Source: Acidobacteriota bacterium (GTDB lineage: Bacteria > Acidobacteriota > Vicinamibacteria > Vicinamibacterales > UBA2999). From it: a stretch of 64,000 nt of DNA. The stretch spans positions 124,001 through 188,000 of the forward strand of contig JAUYQQ010000015.1 in NCBI GenBank assembly GCA_030697165.1, in the 5' to 3' direction. The position numbers and the translations under genes were made by a program. Shown piece after piece: positions 52,876 to 61,328 of the stretch. Numbering within the stretch: the first letter of the stretch is position 1; each line of letters opens with the position of its first letter. A model generated the notes under the pieces. That model did no database searches. It saw only the letters and a list, made by a program, of their open reading frames with translations, and was not told the origin of the DNA.

Positions 52876-53886
52876 CTTCACATTGACGACGACGTGAGCG
52901 GTGGTCCAGCAGCATTGGTCGCCGCCGCCGCCATCGCCGGAACTGTCGTTGACCTGCGCGCGCAGCCAGTAGGTGCCCGGCGTGCTGAACGTGGCCGTGG
53001 TCTTCGCCTCGACCCACTTCTTCGCATCGCCGCCGTTCTCGAGGGCCAGCACCTCGTCGGCGATCGTCACCTCACCAGGGCCACGGTACTTCTTCCACAA
53101 CACGCGGAAGTCGCCGCGGCGTTGCACCGCCGTGGCGGCAGCCGCCGCGGGAGCCGCCGCGCCGCCGCCGATGATCCGGCCGCCGACGATCGCGGGCATG
53201 GGTTCGGTGGCGGTGGGCGGACGCACCGGCTTTCGGGTCGCGGCGGCCGCCGGCGGCGCCGACTCGAACACGATGGTCGGCGGTTGATCGGCGGCCCACG
53301 CCGTGAGCGTCACCGGCTGGCCGACCGTGCCCGACAGGGTCTGGACGAAGCGCTCGCGCGGCGGACCGGTGTATTCGGGTCCCGCCTCCGCGAACTTGAT
53401 CCGCGGTGGTTCGTTGCCGTTGGCGGTGTTCTTGTAGAAATCGATCCAGTACGGCGGGTTGGCCCAGAACGACACCGTCGTGGTGTGACCGTTGGCGACC
53501 AGCGTCCACGTGAGGCGCTTGGTGCCGAAGTCTTTCGGGATCGTAATGGCAAACACGCCGTGCTGACGCCCGGGGTGAAAGTGCGTGGGCTGGCCGAAGT
53601 CCGGGCCGCCGGGCTCAATCCGGTTGTTCGGACCAACCGGAATGTCGAGCGACTGCGCGCGGTTGCGATTGAAGTAGCCGAGCAGCAGGACCTGCGAGCC
53701 GTCCTTGAGGGGACCAAAGCCTTCGAAGGCCGGGTAGATCGCTTCGTCTGAGGCGCCGAGCGGCTCCACCAGCACCCCCTGCGACTGCGTCCGGGGTGGC
53801 GCGACCTGCGCCGAGGTGCCGGCGCCGGTCCCGCTGATGACGAGAGCGGCCGCGGCGGCCGCGGTCGCGAACGTGTGTGCGCGCAT
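52873..53886 (-). CDS. Secreted hypothetical protein, partner of the cytochrome/monooxygenase gene
   Basis: This 337-residue precursor has a signal peptide (cleavage near GTSA) and two beta-sandwich-like regions (about 40-170 and 260-337) with an Ala-rich linker. The C-terminal strand pair carries a Gly-rich turn and two adjacent Cys (GDQCCWTTAHVVV). HFHPGRQHGVFAI near residue 95 could bind metal. It starts six bases after the stop of the cytochrome/monooxygenase gene, so the two are almost surely one operon. I do not recognise a family; a redox or substrate-binding partner is inference. Confidence 0.72.
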   Translation of the reverse strand: MRAHTFATAAAAAALVISGTGAGTSAQVAPPRTQSQGVLVEPLGASDEAIYPAFEGFGPLKDGSQVLLLGYFNRNRAQSLDIPVGPNNRIEPGGPDFGQPTHFHPGRQHGVFAITIPKDFGTKRLTWTLVANGHTTTVSFWANPPYWIDFYKNTANGNEPPRIKFAEAGPEYTGPPRERFVQTLSGTVGQPVTLTAWAADQPPTIVFESAPPAAAATRKPVRPPTATEPMPAIVGGRIIGGGAAAPAAAAATAVQRRGDFRVLWKKYRGPGEVTIADEVLALENGGDAKKWVEAKTTATFSTPGTYWLRAQVNDSSGDGGGGDQCCWTTAHVVVNVK

Positions 53887-53892
53887 CGGCAC

Positions 53893-55272
53893 CTACTGCT
53901 GCTGCCGCGCGGCTGTGGTCAGGCCGAGCTGCTGGCTGCGAGTGGCGATTTCGGCGCGGTAGTCGGTGTCCGACAGATAGGTGACGTTGACCCAGGCATG
54001 CGCCATCTCGTCCACGGTGCGGTCGCCGTAGCCCACCCAGACATTCGGATCGGGGTTGGCCTTGTTGGCCGCGGTGTTGTCGTGCCAGCCGGTCACCTTG
54101 ATCAGCGTGCCCTTGGGCAGCAGCGGCGCGGCGGTCTCGGCATAGACATAGGTGTTGTGCCAGTTGAAGTTGAAGTCGGCGACGTGACTGAGCACCTGGA
54201 TCTGTCCGTTGGGCAGGATCGCTTCCATCGACATGGCCTTGCCGCGCAAGTGCATGTGCGGCTGGAAGCTCTCGACGCGGCCGTTCTCGCGCATCAGGAA
54301 GTAGCCGACGGTGGCCTTGACGCTGTTGGGCGGAATGTCGACGGCCGAGCCCAGCCCGGCGCTGCCGCCGGCGTTGGTGCCGCCCATCAGGTGCAGCACC
54401 TGGCGATACTTCGGCTCCTGGCCCTTCGGGTAGAAGTAGATGCCCAGTTCGACGTGATCGGTGATGTCCTCACCGCCGTTCGAGTAGTGCACGTCCCAGA
54501 CGATCCGCGAGCCGGGCAGCATCAGCTTGCCGGCGCCGGGGCGCATCATCTCGCCCTGCTTGCCGACGGCCCACTCCATGAAGGTGCCGGGCAGCGGGTT
54601 GCCGTTGGCGTCGAGGGGGTTGGCGGCGAGCTCGTCGGTCTCCACCTGCTGCAGGCGCGCGATCGCATGGTGCGTAATCTTGCGGCCCTTGACCGAGCCC
54701 GGGCGCAGTTCGATGGCGCGCACCCAGCGCGGCTCGGTCAGGCCGGTTTCGACCACCGGCTTCCACCAGGCATCATTGGCGCCGGCCTTCTGGGTCCACG
54801 GCAGCGACTTGATAATCAGGTCGGGCTCGGCCTGGCCGAAGTGGCTGGCGTAGTTCCAGCCCTGTTCGCTCGGCCACTTGACCGGCGGCGGCAGGTCCTT
54901 CGGGTCGCCCTTTGGCGCGCCGGCGTCCACCCACTTCGCGATGGTCTCAATCTCCTTGTCGGAGAGCGAGCGGTCGTTCTGGAATTCCTGGATGCCGGTG
55001 GTCTTGTCGATGTGCCACGGCGGCATCTGCCGCACCTGCACGCGGTTCTTGATCGAGCGTGCCCACGGCCGCGATTCCTCGTAGGTGACGAGCGACATCG
55101 GCGCGATCGAATCGGGCCGATGACACGCTTCACACTTGTTCTGGAAGATCGGGGCGATGTCTTTGGTGAAGGTTGGCCCGGCGGCCGCCTGGGCAGCGGC
55201 AGGGACCGGCGTGGCCAGACCGAGGGCGGCCACCGCCGCGAGGACTCCGAAGGGCTTCAACAGACCGCTCAT
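53893..55272 (-). CDS. Secreted cytochrome c / type II copper monooxygenase-like fusion protein
   Basis: The 459-residue precursor has a signal peptide (cleavage after PAAAQA) and a cytochrome c domain with heme motif CEACH (Cys 47, Cys 50, His 51) and a likely axial Met near 83 (RQMPPWH). A PHM/DBH-like module follows. Its copper ligands line up as His 201-His 202 (ITHHAIA), His 262 (DVHYSNG), His 339 and His 341 (PHMHLRG), and Met 423 (TVDEMA). Such enzymes hydroxylate C-H bonds with two coppers and ascorbate or another reductant; a heme c in the same chain could supply electrons. AAGGAG precedes the start. The reaction is not known. Confidence 0.8.
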   Translation of the reverse strand: MSGLLKPFGVLAAVAALGLATPVPAAAQAAAGPTFTKDIAPIFQNKCEACHRPDSIAPMSLVTYEESRPWARSIKNRVQVRQMPPWHIDKTTGIQEFQNDRSLSDKEIETIAKWVDAGAPKGDPKDLPPPVKWPSEQGWNYASHFGQAEPDLIIKSLPWTQKAGANDAWWKPVVETGLTEPRWVRAIELRPGSVKGRKITHHAIARLQQVETDELAANPLDANGNPLPGTFMEWAVGKQGEMMRPGAGKLMLPGSRIVWDVHYSNGGEDITDHVELGIYFYPKGQEPKYRQVLHLMGGTNAGGSAGLGSAVDIPPNSVKATVGYFLMRENGRVESFQPHMHLRGKAMSMEAILPNGQIQVLSHVADFNFNWHNTYVYAETAAPLLPKGTLIKVTGWHDNTAANKANPDPNVWVGYGDRTVDEMAHAWVNVTYLSDTDYRAEIATRSQQLGLTTAARQQQ

Positions 55273-55368
55273 TCAGGCGCTCCTTGTGGTTCCACCGATG
55301 GGCCGGCTGGCCCGCTGGCCCTCCGGGGGCCGAACGCCGGCAATATAGCAGAAACCGCTGCTGGGGAA

Positions 55369-55689
55369 CTAGAGTCGGATTAGGCGTACGCGCAGGTACG
55401 CCACGCCCATCATCAACACCATCAGCATGCCGCCACCGGTCAGGCCGTTCTCGCAGCGGAAGCGAACGGTCTCGCCGTCGGCGGCGTCGAACTCCACCGT
55501 GTGCCCGAACAGCGTGTTGTGCGCTTTCACGCAATGGCGGCCCGGCGCCAGTTCGCGGGTGAAGGTCTTGCCGTAGCGCAGCACGCCGTCCCATTTCTCG
55601 CCGTCGACCCACAGGTAGACGGGGCGATCCTGGATGTCTTCGGGATGATTGCGGGTAATCTCCAGTTGCACGGGCGCGGCGGTCGGCAT
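55369..55689 (-). CDS. Small PEGA-like membrane protein
   Basis: The 106-residue protein starts at ATG 55689 and has a beta-rich domain (YLWVDGEKWDGVLRYG, ELAPGRHCVKAHNTL) that resembles PEGA-type domains, followed by a C-terminal hydrophobic helix (GGGMLMVLMMGVAYLRVRLI). It has no signal peptide, so the domain is probably cytosolic with a C-terminal anchor. It lies between the cytochrome/monooxygenase gene and the ApbE gene, on the strand of the former with a 96-base gap, so it may be co-transcribed with it. Function unknown. Confidence 0.65.
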   Translation of the reverse strand: MPTAAPVQLEITRNHPEDIQDRPVYLWVDGEKWDGVLRYGKTFTRELAPGRHCVKAHNTLFGHTVEFDAADGETVRFRCENGLTGGGMLMVLMMGVAYLRVRLIRL

Positions 55690-55713
55690 GGTACTGTTTC
55701 CAGCATACCGCCG

Positions 55714-56733
55714 ATGCCGCTGCTGCTCTTGGTTCTCGCCCTCGCGTGCGCGGCGTGCGCGGAGCCGCTGCCCGGGCGCCATCCCGTTGAACGGTCGCGG
55801 CTGGCCATGGGCTCGCAGTTGCGCGTGCAGGTGTGGAGCACGAGCGACGCGACTGCCGCCGCGGCCATCGACCAGGTGTTTCGCGAGTTCGACCGGCTCG
55901 AATCGCTCCTGAGCGGGTGGAATCCCGGCAGCGACGTCGTCCGCATCAACGACGCGGCCGGCGGCGAGCCGGTGGCGGTCAGCCGCGACACCATCGCGGT
56001 GCTGGAGGCGGCGGCCCAGGCCAGCGACTGGACGGGCGGCAAGTTCGACATCACCTTCGGCGCGCTCGCCGACATCTGGAAGTTCGATCACGACCAGGAC
56101 AACCGCGTGCCGGACCCACAGGCCATCGCGGCGCGGCTCCCTTTCGTTGACTATCGGCTCGTGCAGGTGGACCGGGCGGCCGGCACGGCCCGGATCACGA
56201 AGACGGGTACCCGCATTCACCTGGGCGGCATCGGCAAGGGCTATGCCGTGGACCGGGCCGCGGCCATCCTGCGCGAGCGCGGCTTCGCCGACTTTCTGAT
56301 CCAGAGTGGCGGCGACCTTTACGTGGCCGGCCGCAACGGCCCTACCGCGTGGACGTTGGGGATCGCCGATCCGCGGGGACCGGCCGGCCGGACGTTTGCC
56401 ACGGTTGACCTCGGCGACGGCACCCTCAGCACCTCGGGGGATTACGAACGGTTCTTCATCAAGGACGGCGTCCGCTATCACCACCTGATCGATCCCGATC
56501 GCGGCACCCCGGCCACCGGCGCGCGCAGCGTGACCATTGTCACCGCCAGCGCCATGCTCGCCGACGTCCTCTCGACGGGCGTGTTCATTCTCGGCCCGGC
56601 CGAGGGCATGGCACTGGTCGAACGGCTGCCCCACGTCGAAGCCGTCATCGTGACCGCCGGCAACCAGGTGCTGGTATCGAGCGGCCTCGAGGGCCGCGTG
56701 ACCCTGACCGCGCCACCCACCAGCGCGCCGTAG
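55714..56733 (+). CDS. apbE: FAD:protein FMN transferase (ApbE family), lipoprotein
   Basis: This 339-residue precursor begins at ATG 55714 with lipobox AACA (lipid at Cys 15 or so) and an ApbE domain: MGSQLRVQVW, GGKFDITFGALAD, HLGGIGKGYAVDRAA (FAD binding) and MLADVLSTGVFILG (Mg/active-site Asp). ApbE transfers FMN from FAD to Ser/Thr of target proteins outside the cytoplasm. An FMN-binding-domain protein and a NapH-like membrane protein lie 1.5-3 kb downstream, the natural targets. The start is 24 bases from a divergent gene. Confidence 0.92.
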   Translation: MPLLLLVLALACAACAEPLPGRHPVERSRLAMGSQLRVQVWSTSDATAAAAIDQVFREFDRLESLLSGWNPGSDVVRINDAAGGEPVAVSRDTIAVLEAAAQASDWTGGKFDITFGALADIWKFDHDQDNRVPDPQAIAARLPFVDYRLVQVDRAAGTARITKTGTRIHLGGIGKGYAVDRAAAILRERGFADFLIQSGGDLYVAGRNGPTAWTLGIADPRGPAGRTFATVDLGDGTLSTSGDYERFFIKDGVRYHHLIDPDRGTPATGARSVTIVTASAMLADVLSTGVFILGPAEGMALVERLPHVEAVIVTAGNQVLVSSGLEGRVTLTAPPTSAP

Positions 56734-56808
56734 GCGTGGGAGCCGATGCGCCCTCGGTTGCGATCGGCTTGCCCGACCAGCCACTGGTTGCGGTACACTC
56801 TTGGCCCA

Positions 56809-58125
56809 ATGAGCGAATCGCTAAGTTCCTCCGGCCCCGGCATGAAGCTCCACACGAAGATTCTTCTCGGCCTCGCCTTCGGCGCGACCGCCGGAATCAT
56901 CGTCAACATGACCGTGGGCGCCGCCCATCCCGTCGTCGTCGCCGTGAACGACTACGTGGCCGTGCCAATCGGGCAGATCTTCCTCCGCATGCTGTTCATG
57001 GTGGTGATGCCGCTGGTGTTCGCCTCCATCGCCCTCGGCGTCTGCGGCCAGGGCGACATCCGCAAGGTCGGCCGCATCGGCGGCAAGGCGGTGGGGTACT
57101 TCCTGGTCACGACGGTGCTGGCGGCTACGTTGGGGCTGGTAATCGTCAACCTGGCGCGGCCATGGGAGCGGGTGACGCCGGAAACGCGCGCCGAGCTGAT
57201 GGAACGGTTCTCGGAGGACGCGTCGGGCCGGGTCGAGGTGGCCGCCACCAGCACCTTCGGCATGCAGACGCTGATCAACATCGTGCCTCGCAATCCGCTG
57301 CAGGCCGCGGTCAACACCGACATGCTCGCCGTGATCTTCTTCGGGCTGGTGTTCGGCGCCGCGCTGACGCTGATCCCGGAGGCCAAGGCGCGGCCGATGA
57401 TCTCCTGGCTCGAGGCCTTGAACGCCGTGGTGACGCAGATCATCCACTTCGCCATGATCATCGCGCCGTTCGGGGTGGCGGGCCTGATCTTCACGGTCTT
57501 GTCCCGGTTCGGCTTCGACCTGCTGGCCGCGATTGCCGCCTATGTGGCGACGGTGCTGGTGGCCCTGCTCGCCCACTCCGGCATCACCCTGTCGCTCGTC
57601 ATCTTCTTCCTGATCGGCCTGTCGCCCTGGGTCTTCTTCACCCGCGTCAAGGCGGCGCTCGTGACCGCGTTTTCGACCAGTTCGAGCAGCGCGACGCTGC
57701 CGACCGCCCTCGAAGTGGTCAACACCCAGCTCGGCGTCCCGCGCACCATTGCCGGGTTCGTGCTGCCGATCGGCAGCACCATGTGCATGAATGGCACCGC
57801 CATCTTCGAGGGCATCACGGTCATTTTCCTGGCCGAGATCTTCAACGTCGACCTGACGCTGACGCAGATGGTGATCGTGATGGTCATGTCGGTGATTACC
57901 GCGATCGGCGCCGCCGGCGTGCCCGGCGGGTCCATTCCGCTGCTGGTCGGCATCCTGGTGATGTTCGGCGTCCCCGGCGAAGCCATTGCCATCGTCCTCG
58001 GAGTGGACCGCATCCTCGACATGTCGCGGACGACGGTGAACGTCTACAGCGACATGACGGCGGCGACCTGGGTGGCGCGCAACGAGGGGCTGTGGAAGCC
58101 CTCGGACGTGCCCAAGACGGCGTAA
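56809..58125 (+). CDS. Dicarboxylate/amino acid:cation symporter (DAACS family)
   Basis: This 438-residue transporter has eight or more membrane helices and the family's conserved re-entrant motifs: SSSSATLPTALEVV (serine-rich), PIGSTMCMNGTAIFEG (NMDGT-type sodium site), and AAGVPGGSI near the C-terminus. It imports C4-dicarboxylates or acidic amino acids with sodium or protons. ATG at 56809 is 75 bases after the ApbE stop, so co-transcription with ApbE is possible but not certain. A 30-residue hydrophilic loop (TPETRAELMERFSED) is typical of the GltP subgroup. Confidence 0.92.
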   Translation: MSESLSSSGPGMKLHTKILLGLAFGATAGIIVNMTVGAAHPVVVAVNDYVAVPIGQIFLRMLFMVVMPLVFASIALGVCGQGDIRKVGRIGGKAVGYFLVTTVLAATLGLVIVNLARPWERVTPETRAELMERFSEDASGRVEVAATSTFGMQTLINIVPRNPLQAAVNTDMLAVIFFGLVFGAALTLIPEAKARPMISWLEALNAVVTQIIHFAMIIAPFGVAGLIFTVLSRFGFDLLAAIAAYVATVLVALLAHSGITLSLVIFFLIGLSPWVFFTRVKAALVTAFSTSSSSATLPTALEVVNTQLGVPRTIAGFVLPIGSTMCMNGTAIFEGITVIFLAEIFNVDLTLTQMVIVMVMSVITAIGAAGVPGGSIPLLVGILVMFGVPGEAIAIVLGVDRILDMSRTTVNVYSDMTAATWVARNEGLWKPSDVPKTA

Positions 58126-58138
58126 CCGTAAGAAGAGT

Positions 58139-58200
58139 TACAGGAGGTCAGGAGCTCAGAAGTAAGTACTTTAGGTTCTCCTCCCCTCCTGAACTCCTGT
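58139..58200. repeat. Inverted ACAGGAG/TCAGGAG repeat, copy C
   Basis: ACAGGAGGTCAGGAG (58140-58154) and CTCCTGAACTCCTGT (58186-58200) form 15-bp arms with one mismatch around a 31-base loop, between convergent genes, where it may help terminate transcription. Confidence 0.85.
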
Positions 58201-58204
58201 GAAA

Positions 58205-59089
58205 CTATCGAACCGGCTGCAACGGGAGCATCCGGATCTTCCTCGACTGATAATCGATGATGCGCCAGTGCGGACACTTCACGGTGTCCGCATACAGGCG
58301 CTCGCAGTCGTCACAGCGCACGCACTCGGCGACGAGGATCTTCGGTCCTTCGATCGCCCCCCACTGGCAGGTCTTCTGGCACATCTTGCAGGTGTTGCAC
58401 TCGGCCCAGCGCTTGATGCGAAACACCGTCAGGTATGACATCAACCCCAGGGTGGCACCGACCGGGCACAGGAAACGGCAGTAGAGGTTGCGCACGAACA
58501 GCGTGGCCACCAGCAACAACCCCAGGCCCGTCCACATGGCGGTGGTCCCAAACAACCCGAACATCCAGAACGGCTCGACGTACTGGTAGATCAACAGGTT
58601 GTGCGTGGCCACGTAGTAGGCCAGCACGGTAACCAGCACACCGTACTTGATCAGGTTGGCGCGCTTCTCGATCGGCCGCGGCACGTCGAACCGCCACGCG
58701 TTCGGCAGGATCACGTCGAGGGTTTGCGTGAGCGCGCCGTAGGCGCAGACCCGGCCGCAATAGAGCCGGCCCCACAGGATGGTTGACACCACCGTGAACC
58801 CGAAAAACAGGTACCACGCCACGTTGTACTTCGGCACCGGCCAGTTCCAGTCCACGATGCTGAAGATGTTGGTGATGGAAATCAGGTAGCTCTTGGCGAA
58901 GCCCAGGTAGCCGATGGCGAACGCGAACGTCACCAGCTTGAGCGGCACGCTCTTGCGCGTGAAGCTGACCACGGCCAGCACCAGGAAGGCCGCCAGCAGG
59001 GCGATGTCGAGGTACTGCGGCGCGAGAATGTCGGCCCAGGTCTCGACGGCCTCATCCTCGAAGCCCCAGGGGTCGTCGGGCTGGACCAT
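58205..59089 (-). CDS. NapH/NosR-like membrane 4Fe-4S protein
   Basis: The 294-residue protein has five or six membrane helices and two CxxxC(P) membrane motifs (CGRVCAYGAL, CRFLCPVGA) typical of NapH/CcoG/NosR proteins, then two ferredoxin-like clusters at the C-terminus (CNTCKMCQKTC and CVRCDDCERLY...KCP, the last with wider spacing). It should pass electrons across the inner membrane. Its ATG at 59089 shares TAATG with the stop of the FMN-binding gene, so the pair is co-translated and likely forms one complex. Confidence 0.88.
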   Translation of the reverse strand: MVQPDDPWGFEDEAVETWADILAPQYLDIALLAAFLVLAVVSFTRKSVPLKLVTFAFAIGYLGFAKSYLISITNIFSIVDWNWPVPKYNVAWYLFFGFTVVSTILWGRLYCGRVCAYGALTQTLDVILPNAWRFDVPRPIEKRANLIKYGVLVTVLAYYVATHNLLIYQYVEPFWMFGLFGTTAMWTGLGLLLVATLFVRNLYCRFLCPVGATLGLMSYLTVFRIKRWAECNTCKMCQKTCQWGAIEGPKILVAECVRCDDCERLYADTVKCPHWRIIDYQSRKIRMLPLQPVR

Positions 59090-59634
59090 TACGGCTTGAC
59101 TTGATCAGGCGTCAGGAAGGTCTTCGCCATGATCCGCGACGATTCACGAATGGCGCGCGCGGCGCCGTTCACGGTGATGGACGCGCGCGAGATGGCCGCG
59201 ATGTCGCCGCCGACGCGAAACGGATCGCGAATGCTCTTGTTCTTGAATTGCGGGACGAAGTTCGGCAGGTCGATCGAGAAGTAGCCGTACGGCTCGGAGT
59301 TGTAGTCGAGCACCACGTTCTGGATCACGCCCTTGGTGTCCATGCCGACCAAAAAGTGAATGGGGCCGTGATACGCGCGCTCGTTGGGCACGAGGTCGGT
59401 GGTCCAGAAGATGAAGCCAATCGGCGGCGCCCCGGGGTTGGTCTTCGGATCGGCGCCGAACACCTTGTAGTGCAGCGGCGTGCCGCCCAGGGTCGAAAAG
59501 CCGCCGGCGTTCGGGAAGAGCGTCTTGAAATGCGGTTCCGGCCGGGGATTCGTGAAAATCCGTTTGGTTTGCGCCGCGAGGGTGACCAGTCCAGCCGTGC
59601 TGAGCATCAGAATGAGGACGCCGAATCGCTTCAA
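59089..59634 (-). CDS. Exported FMN-binding-domain protein
   Basis: This 181-residue precursor starts at TTG 59634 with GGAGGGG six bases upstream and a signal peptide (MKRFGVLILMLSTAGLVTLAA). The mature domain resembles the FMN-bind domain of NosR/NqrC (GMDTKGVIQNVVLDYNSEPYGY) and ends with a modified flavinylation segment, ISRASITVNGAAR, where the usual SGAT is S149-R-A-S152. ApbE at 55714 could attach FMN there, through Ser instead of Thr; this is inference. Together with the NapH-like protein it rebuilds a NosR-like module as two chains. Confidence 0.82.
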   Translation of the reverse strand: MKRFGVLILMLSTAGLVTLAAQTKRIFTNPRPEPHFKTLFPNAGGFSTLGGTPLHYKVFGADPKTNPGAPPIGFIFWTTDLVPNERAYHGPIHFLVGMDTKGVIQNVVLDYNSEPYGYFSIDLPNFVPQFKNKSIRDPFRVGGDIAAISRASITVNGAARAIRESSRIMAKTFLTPDQVKP

Positions 59635-59692
59635 AAACACCCCTCCGTGACCTTGGCCAAGCATACAAGGAAACTGGTATCGTGGAAGCGCT

Positions 59693-60034
59693 ATGAAGAC
59701 AACGCTGACCCGACGTGAAGTGATGATGACCTTGGGCGCGCTGGCCGTAGCCATGCCGGCCCGAACCAGTGCAATGCGCTCCGCCGATGAAACCCTCAAG
59801 GGCGACATGGTGTGCGCCAGGTGCTTCCTCAAGAAGCCCGACGCCAAGGAATGCCAGGACATTCTGCTGGTCCCGAACGCGACCGGCGAGCCGACCGAGT
59901 ACTACGTGACCAAGAACGACGTCGCCAAGGAATCGGGCGAGGCCTGTACCACGAAGATCCCGGCGACCATCACCGGCACGGTGTCCGAGCAAGACGGCCG
60001 CAAGTGGATCACCGCCACCAAGATCGTTAAGTAG
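59693..60034 (+). CDS. Small exported Cys-containing protein (DUF6370-like)
   Basis: The 113-residue precursor has a leader with an Arg pair and hydrophobic core (TRREVMMTLGALAVAMPA). The mature domain has GDMVCARCFLKKPDAKEC, an OB-like strand pattern and a late Cys (GEACTTKIP). The CxxC motif suggests zinc, heme-free redox or metal binding. It resembles a small family of periplasmic proteins (DUF6370-like) with unknown role. It is divergent from the FMN-binding gene across 58 bases and probably shares its regulatory region. Confidence 0.72.
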   Translation: MKTTLTRREVMMTLGALAVAMPARTSAMRSADETLKGDMVCARCFLKKPDAKECQDILLVPNATGEPTEYYVTKNDVAKESGEACTTKIPATITGTVSEQDGRKWITATKIVK

Positions 60035-60043
60035 AAGGGTGGC

Positions 60044-60063
60044 GGCAACCCTTCAGGGTTGCC
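60044..60063. repeat. Palindrome GGCAACCCTTCAGGGTTGCC
   Basis: A perfect 8-bp stem with a four-base loop lies ten bases after the stop of the small exported protein gene. The same dyad occurs at 21392-21410. Confidence 0.8.
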
Positions 60064-60197
60064 TGGCTACTCGCGCTCGGGCCTGACCTTGCGCACCTTT
60101 TGTGTGGCTGAGCTGCGGATCGTGAAACGAAAGCCGCGGGTCCGCCGTAGACACTAATGCGTCCACCTGCCTGAGCGGGCGCAGAAGTGATGCACCT

Positions 60198-61328
60198 ATG
60201 AACGTCCGTCTTGCCGCCGCCCAGGCACTGGGCGCGGCCTGGTTGTTGTCGACCCTCCTCCCCACGGCGTTTCCCGAAGCACAGGTGGCGGTCAGGCCGC
60301 GGGCCGCGCTGACTGCGGCGCCGCCGCTCTTCCTGCCCGGCAACGTCGACTCGAACAGTCCCCTCGTCTGGGATCTCGAAGACGGCCGGCGGCGGCTGTT
60401 CGTCATGACCTCGCACTCGGGCATTCCGAGCATTGCGTCGGGCACGGCCCTCGAGCGGCTGGGCGCGCCCACCGGAATTTCGTTGCTGCCCCATCCCGGC
60501 CACGGTGTGTGGATGGAGGCGGTGGTCACGGACGAGGTCGAGACGTGGTACGGCTTCTATCACAACGAGTGGCCCGCCAGCCGCTGCGGACGCGACGACC
60601 GGTTCGTGCCGCGCATCGGCGCGGCCAAGTCCACCGACCGCGGCCGGTCGTGGCAGAACCTGGGCTTCGTGATTCAGGCGACGCAGAGCTCCACGGCCTG
60701 CGGCTCGACCAACGGCTACCTGATTGGCGGCGTCGGCGACCTCAGCGTGATGCTCGACGCCGACAAGCAGTTCCTCTACATCTTCTACAGCCAATACCAG
60801 CAGCAGCGCGAGTCACAGGGTGTGGCGGTGGCGCGCATCCTGTGGGCCGACCGCGATCGGCCGGCGGGCAGGGTCGAGTTGTGGCGCAGCAGCCTTTGGG
60901 AGCCCAATACCGGCAGCCGCGAGTTGCTCCCCGGGCTGCCCGGCGCCATGCGGCGGCGTCTGGAATGGACCTATCCCGCGGCGACACCGCTCGTCGCCGC
61001 CACCGAGGGGTGGCATGACGGCGACGGCAGGGCCAATGCCTTCTGGGGGCCCTCGGTCCACTGGAACACGGCGCTCGAGCAGTACGTGATGCTGCTCAAC
61101 CGGGCGAAAGACGAAAACTACGGGATGGAGGGCATCTATGTCTCGTTCTCGCCGACACTCGACAACCCCGCGATGTGGTCGGCGCCGCAAAGGCTGCTGA
61201 ACGGCGGCAAGTGGTACCCGCAGGTGGTCGGTTCAACCCCTGGCACCGGGACAGACAAGCTGGCCGGCGCCTCGGCGCGCTTTTTCATGAGCGGGCGCTC
61301 GGATTGGGTGATTAACTTCTCCAGGTGA
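60198..61328 (+). CDS. Secreted hypothetical protein with sialidase-like beta-propeller features
   Basis: The 376-residue precursor has a signal peptide (cleavage near PTAFPEA). The mature part has AAKSTDRGRSWQNLGF, an Asp-box-like motif (S-x-D-x-G-x-x-W) typical of sialidase or glycosyl-hydrolase propellers, and further aromatic blades (YGFYHNEWP, FLYIFYSQYQQQ, FWGPSVHWNT, GIYVSFSP). A Tyr and acidic residues that could form a catalytic site are not obvious. Function unknown. Its stop overlaps the next GTG start (GTGA), so the two are coupled. Confidence 0.75.
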   Translation: MNVRLAAAQALGAAWLLSTLLPTAFPEAQVAVRPRAALTAAPPLFLPGNVDSNSPLVWDLEDGRRRLFVMTSHSGIPSIASGTALERLGAPTGISLLPHPGHGVWMEAVVTDEVETWYGFYHNEWPASRCGRDDRFVPRIGAAKSTDRGRSWQNLGFVIQATQSSTACGSTNGYLIGGVGDLSVMLDADKQFLYIFYSQYQQQRESQGVAVARILWADRDRPAGRVELWRSSLWEPNTGSRELLPGLPGAMRRRLEWTYPAATPLVAATEGWHDGDGRANAFWGPSVHWNTALEQYVMLLNRAKDENYGMEGIYVSFSPTLDNPAMWSAPQRLLNGGKWYPQVVGSTPGTGTDKLAGASARFFMSGRSDWVINFSR

